Below are positions 1 to 8,517 of a DNA stretch of 22,801 bases, piece after piece. The notes under the pieces were generated by a model. It made no database searches and was not told where the DNA came from. It worked only from the letters and a program-made list of their open reading frames with translations. The DNA is taken from assembly GCA_023807065.1 (NCBI GenBank), contig JAJJLU010000694.1:1-22801 (forward strand). The letters run 5' to 3'. The DNA is from Isotricha intestinalis. Taxonomy: Eukaryota; Ciliophora; Litostomatea; Vestibuliferida; Isotrichidae. Positions within the stretch are counted from its first letter, which is position 1. Each line of letters begins with the position of its first letter. The position numbers were made by a program, and so were the translations under genes.

Positions 1-54
1 CCCAATCCCCAATCCCCAATCCCCAATCCCCAATCCCCAATCCCCAATCCCCAA
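1..54. repeat. Telomeric repeat, (CCCCAAT)n, left chromosome end
   Basis: A perfect 7-base period (CCCAATC register) runs for about 7.7 copies from base 1 and ends at CCCCAA, where unique A+T-rich sequence starts with CATATATA. This is the C-rich strand read 5'->3', as expected at the left end of a linear chromosome. Ciliate telomeres are C4A2 or C4A4; a C4A2T unit is, from memory, the form reported for rumen litostome ciliates. The first gene begins only about 170 bases further in, which fits a compact macronuclear chromosome rather than a long subtelomere. Confidence 0.93.
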
Positions 55-221
55 CATATATATAAAGGAAAACACTTTATTAATCATTATATTTTAGTTT
101 TTAAAAATATTATCAAGAAAAATAATTTATTTGAATTAGTAAATTATAATAATTTAAAAAAATTATATTTTTATAATAAATTTAATTAAACAAGAAATAA
201 AAGATAATAAAAAATTGAAGT

Positions 222-1262
222 ATGGAAAAAGATATTGAAGATATAAAACAAATTCAAGTAAAATCAACTTTTTCAAAAGTTTCAAAGAATTTTTATGGAA
301 TTTTTAAAACCATTAGTTTAGATTATTATATAAAAAAATGTGAAAGAAATTCTAAAATAAAAAAAACAAAAATAAAAATTATAGAAAAACCATCAGTTTC
401 AAATTATTTAGATCAAATATGTAAAGATAAAGGAATTAATTTTTATAAAGAAAACACAAAAACTAATGAAACTGAATCAATAATGAATCCTTTATATAAC
501 ATTCATAAAGAAGAAGATATTGATATTTTTTCTAATAAATTTTCAACTCCTCCTTATATAAAACCAAATATTATTCAAGTTATAACAAATAATGAAAAAC
601 AAAAAAAAAGAACTGAATCTATTTTAAAGAAAATGAAAAATAAATTTCATATTCCTCCAATTGGGAAATATAATATAAATTATCAAATTATTAGAAAGCA
701 TACTCCTTCTTATTGCTTTTCTCATATTATATATAATAAAAAATATCAATTAAGTTGTCATTCATTCAGAGATAATAACATCAAAAAAAAAAATTTAAAT
801 ACTATTAATGATAATAAAAAAACTCATAAAAGAAATTATTCTGAAAATGAAAAGAAACTTTTTATAAATTCTAATTATAATTTTTGGAAACAAAATTATC
901 AAACTAAACCAATTAAAAAAAATAACCAAAGACATAAAAGTGAAATTATTATTAATGAAAAAAATAATGATTTTTTCATTACAATAATGAATAGAAAAAA
1001 GAAAACAAATAAACATATTATTTGTAAAAGTGTTTCTAATGATAAAAACAATAAAAATATAAATAAAAATCATAATTATTATAGTCCTACTGATTTTTTC
1101 ATTAAAAAAATCAAATTAATTGATATGAAAAAAAAATCAATGAATAAACTTTTTGTGAATAAATATAAACATATTTCATATAATAATTCTTCACAATCTT
1201 TTTCAAAAAAAAATACTAAAACAAATACTTTTATAAGTCCATTTAAAACTCAAAATATTTGA
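222..1262 (+). CDS. Lys/Asn-rich protein with a possible STPGR-like (axonemal) motif
   Basis: A 346-residue basic, hydrophilic protein with no signal peptide or membrane segment. Residues 145-167 (PPIGKYNINYQIIRKHTPSY followed by CF) fit the spacing P-x-G-x-Y-N-x-x-Y...K-x-x-P-x-Y-x-F of sperm-tail PG-rich (SHIPPO) repeats, which occur in microtubule-associated proteins of cilia. A short proline patch (STPPYIKP, 108-115) lies upstream. The rest is Lys/Asn/Ser rich and probably disordered, and I do not recognise it. The ATG is the first in frame and lies about 167 bases from the telomere. The stop is TGA, followed two codons later by TAA. The link to cilia rests on one degenerate motif and is inference; that the gene is real is much surer, from its length and codon use. 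Confidence 0.75.
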   Translation: MEKDIEDIKQIQVKSTFSKVSKNFYGIFKTISLDYYIKKCERNSKIKKTKIKIIEKPSVSNYLDQICKDKGINFYKENTKTNETESIMNPLYNIHKEEDIDIFSNKFSTPPYIKPNIIQVITNNEKQKKRTESILKKMKNKFHIPPIGKYNINYQIIRKHTPSYCFSHIIYNKKYQLSCHSFRDNNIKKKNLNTINDNKKTHKRNYSENEKKLFINSNYNFWKQNYQTKPIKKNNQRHKSEIIINEKNNDFFITIMNRKKKTNKHIICKSVSNDKNNKNINKNHNYYSPTDFFIKKIKLIDMKKKSMNKLFVNKYKHISYNNSSQSFSKKNTKTNTFISPFKTQNI

Positions 1263-1641
1263 ATATAATTTTATACATATTAAATTTTTTTAGAATAAAG
1301 AAAAATAATTTATAAACATTAAAATATTTAAAAAAAATATAAACTAGATAAATTTAGAAAAATTTTATTTAGTTTTTAAGCATAAAAATGTAATTTAGAA
1401 TTAATATAAAAAACTCAAATATCATCAAAAAATAAATTGGAAATAAAAAAATTTAAATAATCTCAAAATAAATTATTCCTTTACAAAAAGACACAATTTT
1501 ATAATTGATAAAAAAGGTTAAAAATTAAGACAAACATAAATATTATCTCATAAAGAAAAAAAACAAAAGAGATAGAAAAACTTTAAAAAATGAAAGGAAT
1601 AAAAATTAAATAAAAAAATACAAATTTTAAAAACCTTAATT
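1263..1641. other. Convergent intergenic spacer
   Basis: 379 bases between the 3' ends of two convergent genes. It is A-rich on the + strand with many scattered stops in all frames. I see no ORF, no structured RNA and no clear repeat; it presumably holds only the two 3' UTRs. Confidence 0.6.
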
Positions 1642-2298
1642 TCATTGAGAAGGATAAACATCACTAACTTGATTGACAAGAGTTTCTCCTTGAGGAATAA
1701 CAGCATTTCCATGAGCAACATTCATTAAAGAAACAGAAATATCATTTCCTTTTCCATCATTATTATAATTAGAATTAGGATTATAAATAATATTACCTTG
1801 ATTATAAGGTAAATTATTTTGAGGAATATTAACATTATTACCTTGAATAATCATATTATTTTGAGGAGGAATATAATTATTACCTTGATTAGCAACAATA
1901 TTATTATTATATTTTGGAGAAGGACCATATATATTATCATTTTTTGAATCTTCTAATAAGGCAACTAATAAAATTAAAGTTCCAATAATTGGAAGTAATT
2001 GAATAAAAATATAAAAACCTGATTTTCCTGTATCATGAAGTCTTCTTACTGTTAATGATATTAATGGAAAAAGCAAAATTAAAGATATTAATACCAATAA
2101 AGTTATTACAAAATCTGGTTTAAAACGACAAAAGTCAGTCAGAAAAAGAAATATATAGAGATAAAAGTATGCCATTATTATTAAGAATAAAATATAAAAC
2201 CAAAAATCTCTTCTACGAGAACGTCCTGAAAAATCACTGTAATTTTTGAATAAGGCAATTTTTGTTGATTCTAAACAATTATATCCTTGGGAATTCAT
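1642..2298 (-). CDS. DUF805 family membrane protein (intact copy)
   Basis: A 218-residue protein. Residues 20-31 carry the DUF805 entry motif (YSDFSGRSRRRD, then FW), three hydrophobic helices lie near 32-55, 63-83 and 95-115, the hallmark RRLHDTGKSG is at 85-94 and the closing NIYGPSPKY at 122-130 matches the bacterial G-N-x-(Y/F)-G-x-x-P end. Bacterial members of this inner-membrane family (YhaH-like) are about 110-150 residues with no assigned activity. Here an 88-residue Asn/Gln/Pro-rich tail is added (NYIPPQNN, IQGNNVNIPQ), and the same tail style recurs in the other copies in this window. The stop is TGA with TAA two codons on. It is the only copy here with neither a frameshift nor an internal stop. 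Horizontal origin from bacteria is inferred; the family call is firm. Confidence 0.88.
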   Translation of the reverse strand: MNSQGYNCLESTKIALFKNYSDFSGRSRRRDFWFYILFLIIMAYFYLYIFLFLTDFCRFKPDFVITLLVLISLILLFPLISLTVRRLHDTGKSGFYIFIQLLPIIGTLILLVALLEDSKNDNIYGPSPKYNNNIVANQGNNYIPPQNNMIIQGNNVNIPQNNLPYNQGNIIYNPNSNYNNDGKGNDISVSLMNVAHGNAVIPQGETLVNQVSDVYPSQ

Positions 2299-2665
2299 TT
2301 TTTTTTGATGTTTTTATCTAATTTTTTTATTTTATTAAGAAAAGATTTTTTATTTTTTTATAAAACACACTTTGAAGTAAATAATAATTAAGAAGTATTA
2401 ATTGTTTGAAAATATATATTAAACTATAAAAATCATTTACAGAATCTAAATGAGAATGCATTATTCTCAAATATGAAAAGCACATTAATAAATTTATTTA
2501 AAATATAAATTCGGAAATTACAATTTTTTATTTGAATTTATTTTAAAAATTTAATTGATTCTTGTTTTATAATATTATTTCAATCTTAATTGATATTTAT
2601 TAAACTTATTTTAACTATTTTAATTAAATCAATATTGTTTAAAAATATGTAAAAAATATAAATAA
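2299..2665. promoter_or_regulatory. Divergent intergenic region (DUF805 / WD40)
   Basis: 367 bases between two divergent start codons, so both 5' UTRs and promoters should lie here. The sequence is almost pure A+T with runs of T near the DUF805 start and no ORF. A short inverted pair (GAATGCATTATTC, about 2454-2466, nearly palindromic) is visible; its function is unknown. No specific promoter element can be named. Confidence 0.4.
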
Positions 2666-3877
2666 ATGTCTAAAATAAATAAAGTTCAAGATTTAAAAAT
2701 TGAAAAATATTTTTCAGACTGGATAATAATAATATTCCAAAAATTTGATTCAATCAATATCATAATTAAAAATAATGAAAAATCTATATTATATAAAAAC
2801 AATTTTAAATTTGATTATTTAAAAAAATTAAAGCAATTATCATCAAATAACACAATAACAGAAATAATAGATTATTTTTCAATAATGATAAATAAGAAAA
2901 ACATAGAAATTATTCCAAAAACTCATTCAATAAAATTTAGATTAATTTCAAATTCAAGTAATAAGAACGAAAACACAGAATTAACTTTAAATGAAATAAA
3001 TCAAAGAATGAAAAAAATAAAAGAAATTAATGCTCATGAAGATGTCATAGCTTCAGTAAAGATTTTTGATTTAGGAAATATTGTTTCAGTTTCATATGAT
3101 AATACAATTAAAATTTGGAATAATAATTTAGAACTTTTACAAAAAATAGAAAATGTATATAATAATGTAGGAATTAGTAATGTTCATGTTAAAGATGAAA
3201 ATCATTTTTTAACAATTTCAGAAAATGAAAAAATAAAAAATTGGGTTAAAGAAAATGATAAATTTATAGAAATAAAAGAATCAAAAGATACAAATTTAAA
3301 TTATAATTTCATTTCATTAGAACACAATATATTTTCTTTATCAGATAAAGAAATAATAATATCTGAATTGATAAATAATAAAATTCAAAAAATAACAACA
3401 TTAACTCATTCAGATACAATATTTTCATTAAGATATGTAAATAGTTTAAATATAATTATTAGTTCTGGAAAAGATGGAACAAAAATTTGGAATAAATATA
3501 ATTTTGAATGTATATTATATATAAAAGAAGCAACTTGTTTTGATGAAACTGCTTTAAAATTAATTGATAAGAATAGAATAATTGTTGGAGGAGGAGAAGA
3601 TTTTATTATGTATATTATTTCAATAAATGAAAAAAAAGTTATTCATACTATTAATAATAATTTTGTTTGTTGGACTATTTGTGTTGTTGTTGAAAAAGAA
3701 GTTTTTCTTACGGGAGGTAAAAGTAATAATATAAAAATATATCGAAGTGATAATTATCTTTGTATTCAAAATATTAAAAATGCTCATGGAGGTTTTATAA
3801 ATGGAATATTAGAATTAAATAATGGTTTAATTCTATCTTATTCTGATGATAAAAATATTTGTATATGGAATTTTTAA
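2666..3877 (+). CDS. WD40-repeat protein with N-terminal protist-type domain
   Basis: A 403-residue protein. Residues about 10-93 form a separate domain of alternating strands and helices (IIKNNEKSILYKNNF, EIIDYFSIMINKKNIEII) similar to one I associate with other protist WD40 and kelch proteins; this resemblance is from memory. A short linker follows, then WD40 repeats from about 120 to the end, with recognisable blades such as INAHEDVIASVKIF...TIKIW and a closing KNICIW. The second half is close to the WD40 protein at 19379-20314: both have a CW-plus-hydrophobic segment, F-L-T-x-G, then I-K-(I/V)-Y and CI/CL. WD40 propellers are scaffolds, and the partners are unknown. Its TAA overlaps the TAA of the next gene, which is on the other strand. 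Confidence 0.88.
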   Translation: MSKINKVQDLKIEKYFSDWIIIIFQKFDSINIIIKNNEKSILYKNNFKFDYLKKLKQLSSNNTITEIIDYFSIMINKKNIEIIPKTHSIKFRLISNSSNKNENTELTLNEINQRMKKIKEINAHEDVIASVKIFDLGNIVSVSYDNTIKIWNNNLELLQKIENVYNNVGISNVHVKDENHFLTISENEKIKNWVKENDKFIEIKESKDTNLNYNFISLEHNIFSLSDKEIIISELINNKIQKITTLTHSDTIFSLRYVNSLNIIISSGKDGTKIWNKYNFECILYIKEATCFDETALKLIDKNRIIVGGGEDFIMYIISINEKKVIHTINNNFVCWTICVVVEKEVFLTGGKSNNIKIYRSDNYLCIQNIKNAHGGFINGILELNNGLILSYSDDKNICIWNF

Positions 3878-4731
3878 ATAAGTAAATTAATTAATTCATT
3901 TATTATATTTATATGACATTCTTCTTCATTTAATGTTCCACAAGATCTATTTTCACATCCATCAAAAGAAGTTAAACTTGAATATATTAAATTTCCTGTT
4001 GTTTCATTTGATAAAATATAATTTGTTGTTTTTTTTGTGAATGTTTCTTGAATATTTTTTTCCATTATTTTATAAAATTCATTATGTTTTGAATTAATTA
4101 ATATTATTTTCTTTATTTTTTCTTCAAAATCTCTTTGATTTTTATTTAATAATTTTATTAAAGGAATTGAAGAATTATTATGTGAAAGAATTATAATATT
4201 ATTTAAGTATTTTAATTGAATTTGAATGAATAGTTTCCAAAAATTTTGTAAATATAAATCAATATCTTTATTATTATCTTTAACTTTTGAAATATTCAAT
4301 ACAATAACTTTAAATCCTTTATTTTCAGCAACTTCTAAAAAATTAAATATACTTCCTTCTTTTATACTATTAAAACACATTTTTATCTTTGAAAAAACTC
4401 CAGGATAATTTAAAGGATCATTCAGTATAATTAATAATTTTGTAATTTGATTTGAAGGTGAAGTTTCTAAAGAAGAAGAACCCCAAAAATAATCTTTATT
4501 AGGAGGAAAAAATTTTATTTTTTTTAATTTATATTTTAATTCCATTTGAATTTTTACATATTTTGCTAAATTTTTTATCAATGATGGATAAATTGAATAA
4601 AAATCCTGAAATTTTTTTTTATCTTTTAAAATCTGAATTAAAACATCATCTTCATTAATAGTATAATTCATTTGTCCTAAATTCTTAATAACATTACTTA
4701 AATTTAATTGTAAATTTTTTTTTTCTTCCAT
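3874..4731 (-). CDS. Arb2/FAM172-like alpha/beta-hydrolase-fold protein, probably inactive
   Basis: A 285-residue protein resembling the Arb2 domain of FAM172A/ARB2A. Hydrophobic strands LLIILND (99-105), FKVIVLN (140-146) and NIIILSH (178-184) are followed by the 'elbow' SHNNSS (183-188), then IKKIILINSKHN (206-217) and a C-terminal CENRSCGTLNEEECH (259-273). The last two blocks mirror FAM172 regions with V-x-x-x-x-x-D-S-x-H-N and a Ser/Gly-Thr-x-x-H/C-E end. In active or ancestral forms the elbow is SHSxGG; here Asn replaces the nucleophile-position Ser. Arb2 proteins act in RNA-directed chromatin silencing in fission yeast and in nuclear complexes in animals; the role in this organism is unknown. 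It lies 52 bases downstream of the zinc-finger gene on the same strand, and its stop overlaps the WD40 gene's stop. Confidence 0.68.
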   Translation of the reverse strand: MEEKKNLQLNLSNVIKNLGQMNYTINEDDVLIQILKDKKKFQDFYSIYPSLIKNLAKYVKIQMELKYKLKKIKFFPPNKDYFWGSSSLETSPSNQITKLLIILNDPLNYPGVFSKIKMCFNSIKEGSIFNFLEVAENKGFKVIVLNISKVKDNNKDIDLYLQNFWKLFIQIQLKYLNNIIILSHNNSSIPLIKLLNKNQRDFEEKIKKIILINSKHNEFYKIMEKNIQETFTKKTTNYILSNETTGNLIYSSLTSFDGCENRSCGTLNEEECHINIINELINLLI

Positions 4732-4783
4732 TCAAAACAAAAATTTAAAAAAAAAAGAATAAAAAGAAAAAAAAAAGAATTTA

Positions 4784-5482
4784 TTATTTTTTAATAAATA
4801 TTTCAGGATGTTTAAAACAAACTTTTTGATGAGCATTTAATCTATCTTTTGCAAATTTTCTTTCACAATTATAACATTCAACTAAATCATTAACATTTTC
4901 ACTTTCAAAAGCATTACTTCCTAAATTATCAATATCATATTTTCCATTACTTTTAATTTTTTTACTATTAACATTATTATCAATAACATTAATTACTTTA
5001 TTAACAATTCCTTCTACATCACTTTTTAAAACTGAAGGAAGATAATATTGAGATTGAATCATTTTTTCTTTGCATCTTTTAATATGTATTTTTAAACTTA
5101 TATATGAAAAATCTATTCCACATAAAGGACATTTTATCATTCTTGGTTTTTCACCTTTTTTTCTTATATCTGGATTTGGTTCTTTTGATAAAGAAATTGT
5201 ATCTAAATATTCTTTAAAGTTTTTATCTTCTTTTAAATGATTTTTTTCATATTTTAAACTCTTTTGAAGTAATTTTTTATTCAATTCTTCTATATTCGGA
5301 GTTAAACCAAATTTATAATCATCTATTAAATCTTCATATTCTTGAGGAAGAAATATTGTTATATGATTTTTTCTTTCATAATTTGTTTTACATTTTTGAA
5401 TATGGTTATTTATTATTTTAAGATTATACTTTTTACCGCATATATAACAATATATTCCTTCATTTTTTGTGTTTTTTTCCAT
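4784..5482 (-). CDS. Three-finger C2HC zinc protein (ZC2HC1/ZNF474-like)
   Basis: A 232-residue protein with three widely spaced zinc motifs of identical geometry, C-x2-C-x11-H-x3-C: C12/C15/H27/C31, C118/C121/H133/C137 and C203/C206/H218/C222. The third (CYNCERKFAKDRLNAHQKVC) is the most typical of the zf-C2HC_2 fingers found in ZC2HC1 and ZNF474 proteins, several of which are linked to cilia or sperm in other eukaryotes. The linkers are charged and Asn/Lys rich. The coding region ends with TAA TAA. Partner and function are unknown; nucleic-acid or protein binding are both possible. The finger assignment is firm, the cilium link is inference. Confidence 0.87.
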   Translation of the reverse strand: MEKNTKNEGIYCYICGKKYNLKIINNHIQKCKTNYERKNHITIFLPQEYEDLIDDYKFGLTPNIEELNKKLLQKSLKYEKNHLKEDKNFKEYLDTISLSKEPNPDIRKKGEKPRMIKCPLCGIDFSYISLKIHIKRCKEKMIQSQYYLPSVLKSDVEGIVNKVINVIDNNVNSKKIKSNGKYDIDNLGSNAFESENVNDLVECYNCERKFAKDRLNAHQKVCFKHPEIFIKK

Positions 5483-5612
5483 TATTTTTTTAGTTTGGTT
5501 TATTTTATTTTTTAAATTTTGTTTTATTCTTTTTATTATTATTTATGGAAATATATGGAAAATTTTTAAGGAAAAAAAAATAAAAAAATCAAATTAGTTT
5601 AACATAATAAGT

Positions 5613-6215
5613 TTAAGGAGTATAATTAATATTTTTATGAGGAACAACTATATTAATATCTCCAGCATAATTAGTATTTCCTTGATTATAACTTTGAGGA
5701 GTAACAACATTACCTTGGATAACAATATTATTTTGAGAAGGAGGAACATAATTACTTTTATTAGAAGTATTAACACTTTTAGTTAAACCAATTTCAGAAC
5801 AATTGTCGTCATTACCATATTTTGGTGAAGGACCATAAATATTTGTTTTAGGTTCAGAATCTTGAGTTAATAAATAAATTAAAATCAATAGACCTAAAAA
5901 ATTTAAATACATCAACAATAAATAAAAACCAGATCTTCCTGTATCATGTAGTCTTCTAACTGCTACAGCAAATTCAGGAGTTATTATAAAAAAGAAATAT
6001 AAATATAGAAAAATCAGATTAATAAAGAAAAATTTTTCACTCACCAAAACAAGTAAATTTAAGAAACCATAATTTATTAACACCAAATAATTTAATGATT
6101 CTAAAAACCAATATTCACTTCAACGGGCTCGACCATTAAAATTTATGTAGTTTTGACATAAGACACTTTTTATTGCTTGAGTAAAAGTAAGTGAAGGTCT
6201 CATTGGTCTTGACAT
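5613..6215 (-). pseudogene. DUF805 family gene interrupted by an in-frame TGA
   Basis: Reading from an ATG at 6215 gives MSRPMRPSLTFTQAIKSVLC, then NYINFNGRAR, an in-frame TGA (6120-6122, codon 32), and SEYWFLES continuing in the same frame to TAA at 5613. The TGA sits at the middle Arg of the family motif (GRSRRRDFW and GRTRRREYW in the sister copies). Downstream are two or three hydrophobic helices, RRLHDTGRSG, NIYGPSPKY and an Asn/Gln/Pro tail (NYVPPSQNN, IQGNVVTPQ), about 200 codons in all. A CGA-to-TGA change would explain the break. Either the gene is dead, or the TGA is read through, or translation starts downstream; the rest of the frame being open suggests the damage is recent or tolerated. 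A worn relic of the same family lies just upstream in the same orientation. Confidence 0.75.
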
Positions 6216-7281
6216 TTTTCTAATTCTTTTTTTTATTTTTTTTATATTTCAAAAGTAAATAAATAATATAATTCAATCATCATTTCTAATAAAAAAATTA
6301 ATATTTAATTAAGTGAATCAAAAATTATTTGAATTATAAAATTAAAATTGTTCTTTCAAAATTACAATCAATCAAGATTTCCATTTTTTAATTTACCTTG
6401 TTTTATCATTATTAAAAAATTAAAAAAAATACTACATAAAAATCATTTTATAAAAACAAAACATGAATTTAAAAACAATATGAACCCCAAAGTTATTATT
6501 TTGATTATAATTAATTTAATTTGATAAATACAATTTATTTTTTCCAATGAGAAATAAATATTTTGGTATAGTCTTAAAGAAAATTAATATTTTTTTGAAG
6601 AAAATATTATTTATGAAGGAATATAATTAGAAAGAATAGGATTTACATTATCATTAATTATTTAAGAAGGAACATAAATTTTTGAATTGAGAAAATATTT
6701 AAAATTATTTTCAGTAAAAAGAAGAAGATAAACATAATAATAAGTCTTCATTTATAATGGGGTCTTCTAAAATTTGTTATTCTTAAAAAAATAAAATAAA
6801 GTTCAAGAAAAATTTATAATATCAGTAAAATAAATATTTATATTTATATAAGAATTATATATGTTTATTTTTTGTGATAGAATTAATTAATTAATGGAAA
6901 AAAATTTTTTATTAAATAATTGATTAATCTAAATTTGATTGAAAAATAAATGATAGCAATTTAAGTTGTTGAAAACATTTTTATGTGTTAATTCTCTAAA
7001 TTTTTATATATTTTTATTTCTTATTTCCTGAAAAATGTTATATTTACTAAAAAATAAATATGAAGTTTGAATTTTTATAAAAAAGTAAAAAACATTGAAA
7101 CTCTTTCATTATAAAATTGATTTATTGATAGAAAAATTGGAGAAATTTTAAATTATATATTCAAAAAAATATTTTTTTGATAAAAATATATTATTTGAAA
7201 AAATTTAACTTTTATTAATTTTCTAATATATTTATGTTTATTGTGAAGTATTGTAATTTATTATTTTTATAAAAAATTTAA
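6216..7281. other. Long intergenic region holding a DUF805 relic
   Basis: 1,066 bases between the broken DUF805 gene (-) and the aspartic-peptidase-like gene (+). The first 380 bases should hold the DUF805 promoter. Bases about 6600-6790 hold an eroded DUF805 copy, described separately. From about 6800 to 7281 the sequence is A+T-rich with no ORF, presumably the promoter region of the + strand gene. No RNA gene is visible. Confidence 0.5.
6600..6790 (-). pseudogene. Eroded DUF805 relic
   Basis: Read on the - strand, 6757-6768 encodes RRPH followed by a stop-bearing stretch (YK*R) that aligns base by base with RRLHDTGR of the intact copies. It continues into a hydrophobic segment ending IILNIFSIQK, comparable with IILIIFLSEDSQK. 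In another frame, 6679-6605 reads YVPS*IINDNVNP and then NYIPS*II, which match the tail motifs NYVPPSQNN...GNVV and NYIPPQGNII; both stops are TAA where the family has CAA. At least one frameshift and three stops make it non-coding. It lies in tandem with, and in the same orientation as, the broken copy at 5613-6215. Alignment was by eye in a low-complexity background, so confidence is moderate. Confidence 0.5.
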
Positions 7282-8517
7282 ATGTTTTTTATTTTAATAT
7301 TCTTTTTTTCATTCTCTTTTGAAACAATAATTTTAAAATACAAAACAGAAAAACCAATAATTAATCCAAACAATGATACAGAAACCTTTATTTCTCTATC
7401 AAGAAATAATATATATACTTTTTTCAACATAGGAAATCCAACACAAACAATAAAAACATATATTAGAATGATGTTATTCCAATATTATTTTCTTGATAAA
7501 ACAGAATCAAATTATTACAATAAAAATATATCAAAAACAATAGAAATAAAAAGAAAAGAATATTTTATATCTTCAAATTTTCAAATAGGATATAGTATAA
7601 AAGAGAATTTTCTTTTAGAAACAGAGAACAAAAGTAATATTATTGCAAAATTAGATACAACTATAGCAGAAAATACAACAAATATAAAAGAACCAGGATT
7701 AATAGGATTTAATTTTGCATATTTTAATGATGATCCTTATACTAATTTTATTAAAGAATTAAAATCTAAAAATTATATTGATTCATATCTTTTTTCAATA
7801 GAATATATAAATAAAGAAGAAGAAGGTGAAATTATTATAGGAAATTATTCCCATAAAAATTATAATTATAAAGAAGAAAATTTTAAATTTTCAAAAATTG
7901 ATTTAGGAATGTCTTCAATGATTTGGAATATATATTTTAATAAAATTTTTATTGGAAATGAAAAATTTGAACAAAATTTAATTGCAGATTTATTAATTGA
8001 AGAAGGATTAATTAATGCTCCTTTAAATTATAGAGAAATGTTTCTTAATACTGTTTATAATAAAAGTGAAAATTTAAATAAATGTTTTGAAACAAAAAAT
8101 TTGGGAAATATTTATTATAAATGTGATGAAGATACAAATATTAAAGATTTACCTCCCTTAACTTTTATCAGTTATGATTTAAATCAAACTTTTATTTTAA
8201 CTTATGAAGATTTATTTTATAAAAGTAATGGAAAACTTTATTTTCTTGTTTATTTTAACACATTATTTACATTCTGGAGATGGAAACTAGGAAAACCATT
8301 TTTTAAGAAATATAAGTTATTTTTTAACCAAGATAAATATTTAGTAGGAATTTATAAAGATGATAATAAATTTAATTGGAAAATTGTAATAATATTAATA
8401 TTATCTTTAACTATTTTATTAATTGTTGGATTTATTATTGTTCAATTAAAAAAATTCAGAAGAAGAAGAAGAAAAAATGAAATTGATGATTATTATGAAT
8501 ATATAGAAAAAATATAA
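7282..8517 (+). CDS. Membrane-anchored aspartic-peptidase-like protein lacking catalytic residues
   Basis: A 411-residue type I membrane protein: signal peptide 1-13 (MFFILIFFFSFSF), luminal/extracellular domain, transmembrane helix about 367-387, then a KKFRRRRRK stop-transfer and a short acidic, Tyr-rich tail. The ectodomain follows the pepsin (A1) fold: FFNIGNPTQ (47-55) matches the F-x-I-G-x-P-x-Q strand, GLIGF (139-143) the G-(I/L)-x-G turn, GEIIIGNYS (182-190) the G-x-x-x-(I/F)-G segment and LGKPFFKKY (336-344) the L-G-x-x-F-L-x-x-Y end. The first DTG is replaced by R62-M63-M64. At the second site D236 may persist but is followed by Leu-Leu, not Thr-Gly. Proteolysis is therefore unlikely; a binding or receptor role is possible. 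The next gene, 114 bases on, is also a membrane-anchored surface-type protein. Confidence 0.78.
   Translation: MFFILIFFFSFSFETIILKYKTEKPIINPNNDTETFISLSRNNIYTFFNIGNPTQTIKTYIRMMLFQYYFLDKTESNYYNKNISKTIEIKRKEYFISSNFQIGYSIKENFLLETENKSNIIAKLDTTIAENTTNIKEPGLIGFNFAYFNDDPYTNFIKELKSKNYIDSYLFSIEYINKEEEGEIIIGNYSHKNYNYKEENFKFSKIDLGMSSMIWNIYFNKIFIGNEKFEQNLIADLLIEEGLINAPLNYREMFLNTVYNKSENLNKCFETKNLGNIYYKCDEDTNIKDLPPLTFISYDLNQTFILTYEDLFYKSNGKLYFLVYFNTLFTFWRWKLGKPFFKKYKLFFNQDKYLVGIYKDDNKFNWKIVIILILSLTILLIVGFIIVQLKKFRRRRRKNEIDDYYEYIEKI

Noticed and set aside
131..170. Structured RNA or tRNA genes in the spacers
   Set aside because: All spacers were read for GC-richer blocks and cloverleaf-like arms; none seen. 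A tRNAscan or Infernal run would be decisive.
600..640. SILK sequence in the telomere-proximal protein as a PP1 site
   Set aside because: TESILKKMKNKF has no nearby RVxF partner in the right place; a single SILK in a Lys-rich protein is expected by chance.
6120..6122. TGA as a reassigned sense codon
   Set aside because: Long genes throughout the window contain no internal TGA, and three genes plausibly end at TGA; Trp is TGG everywhere checked.
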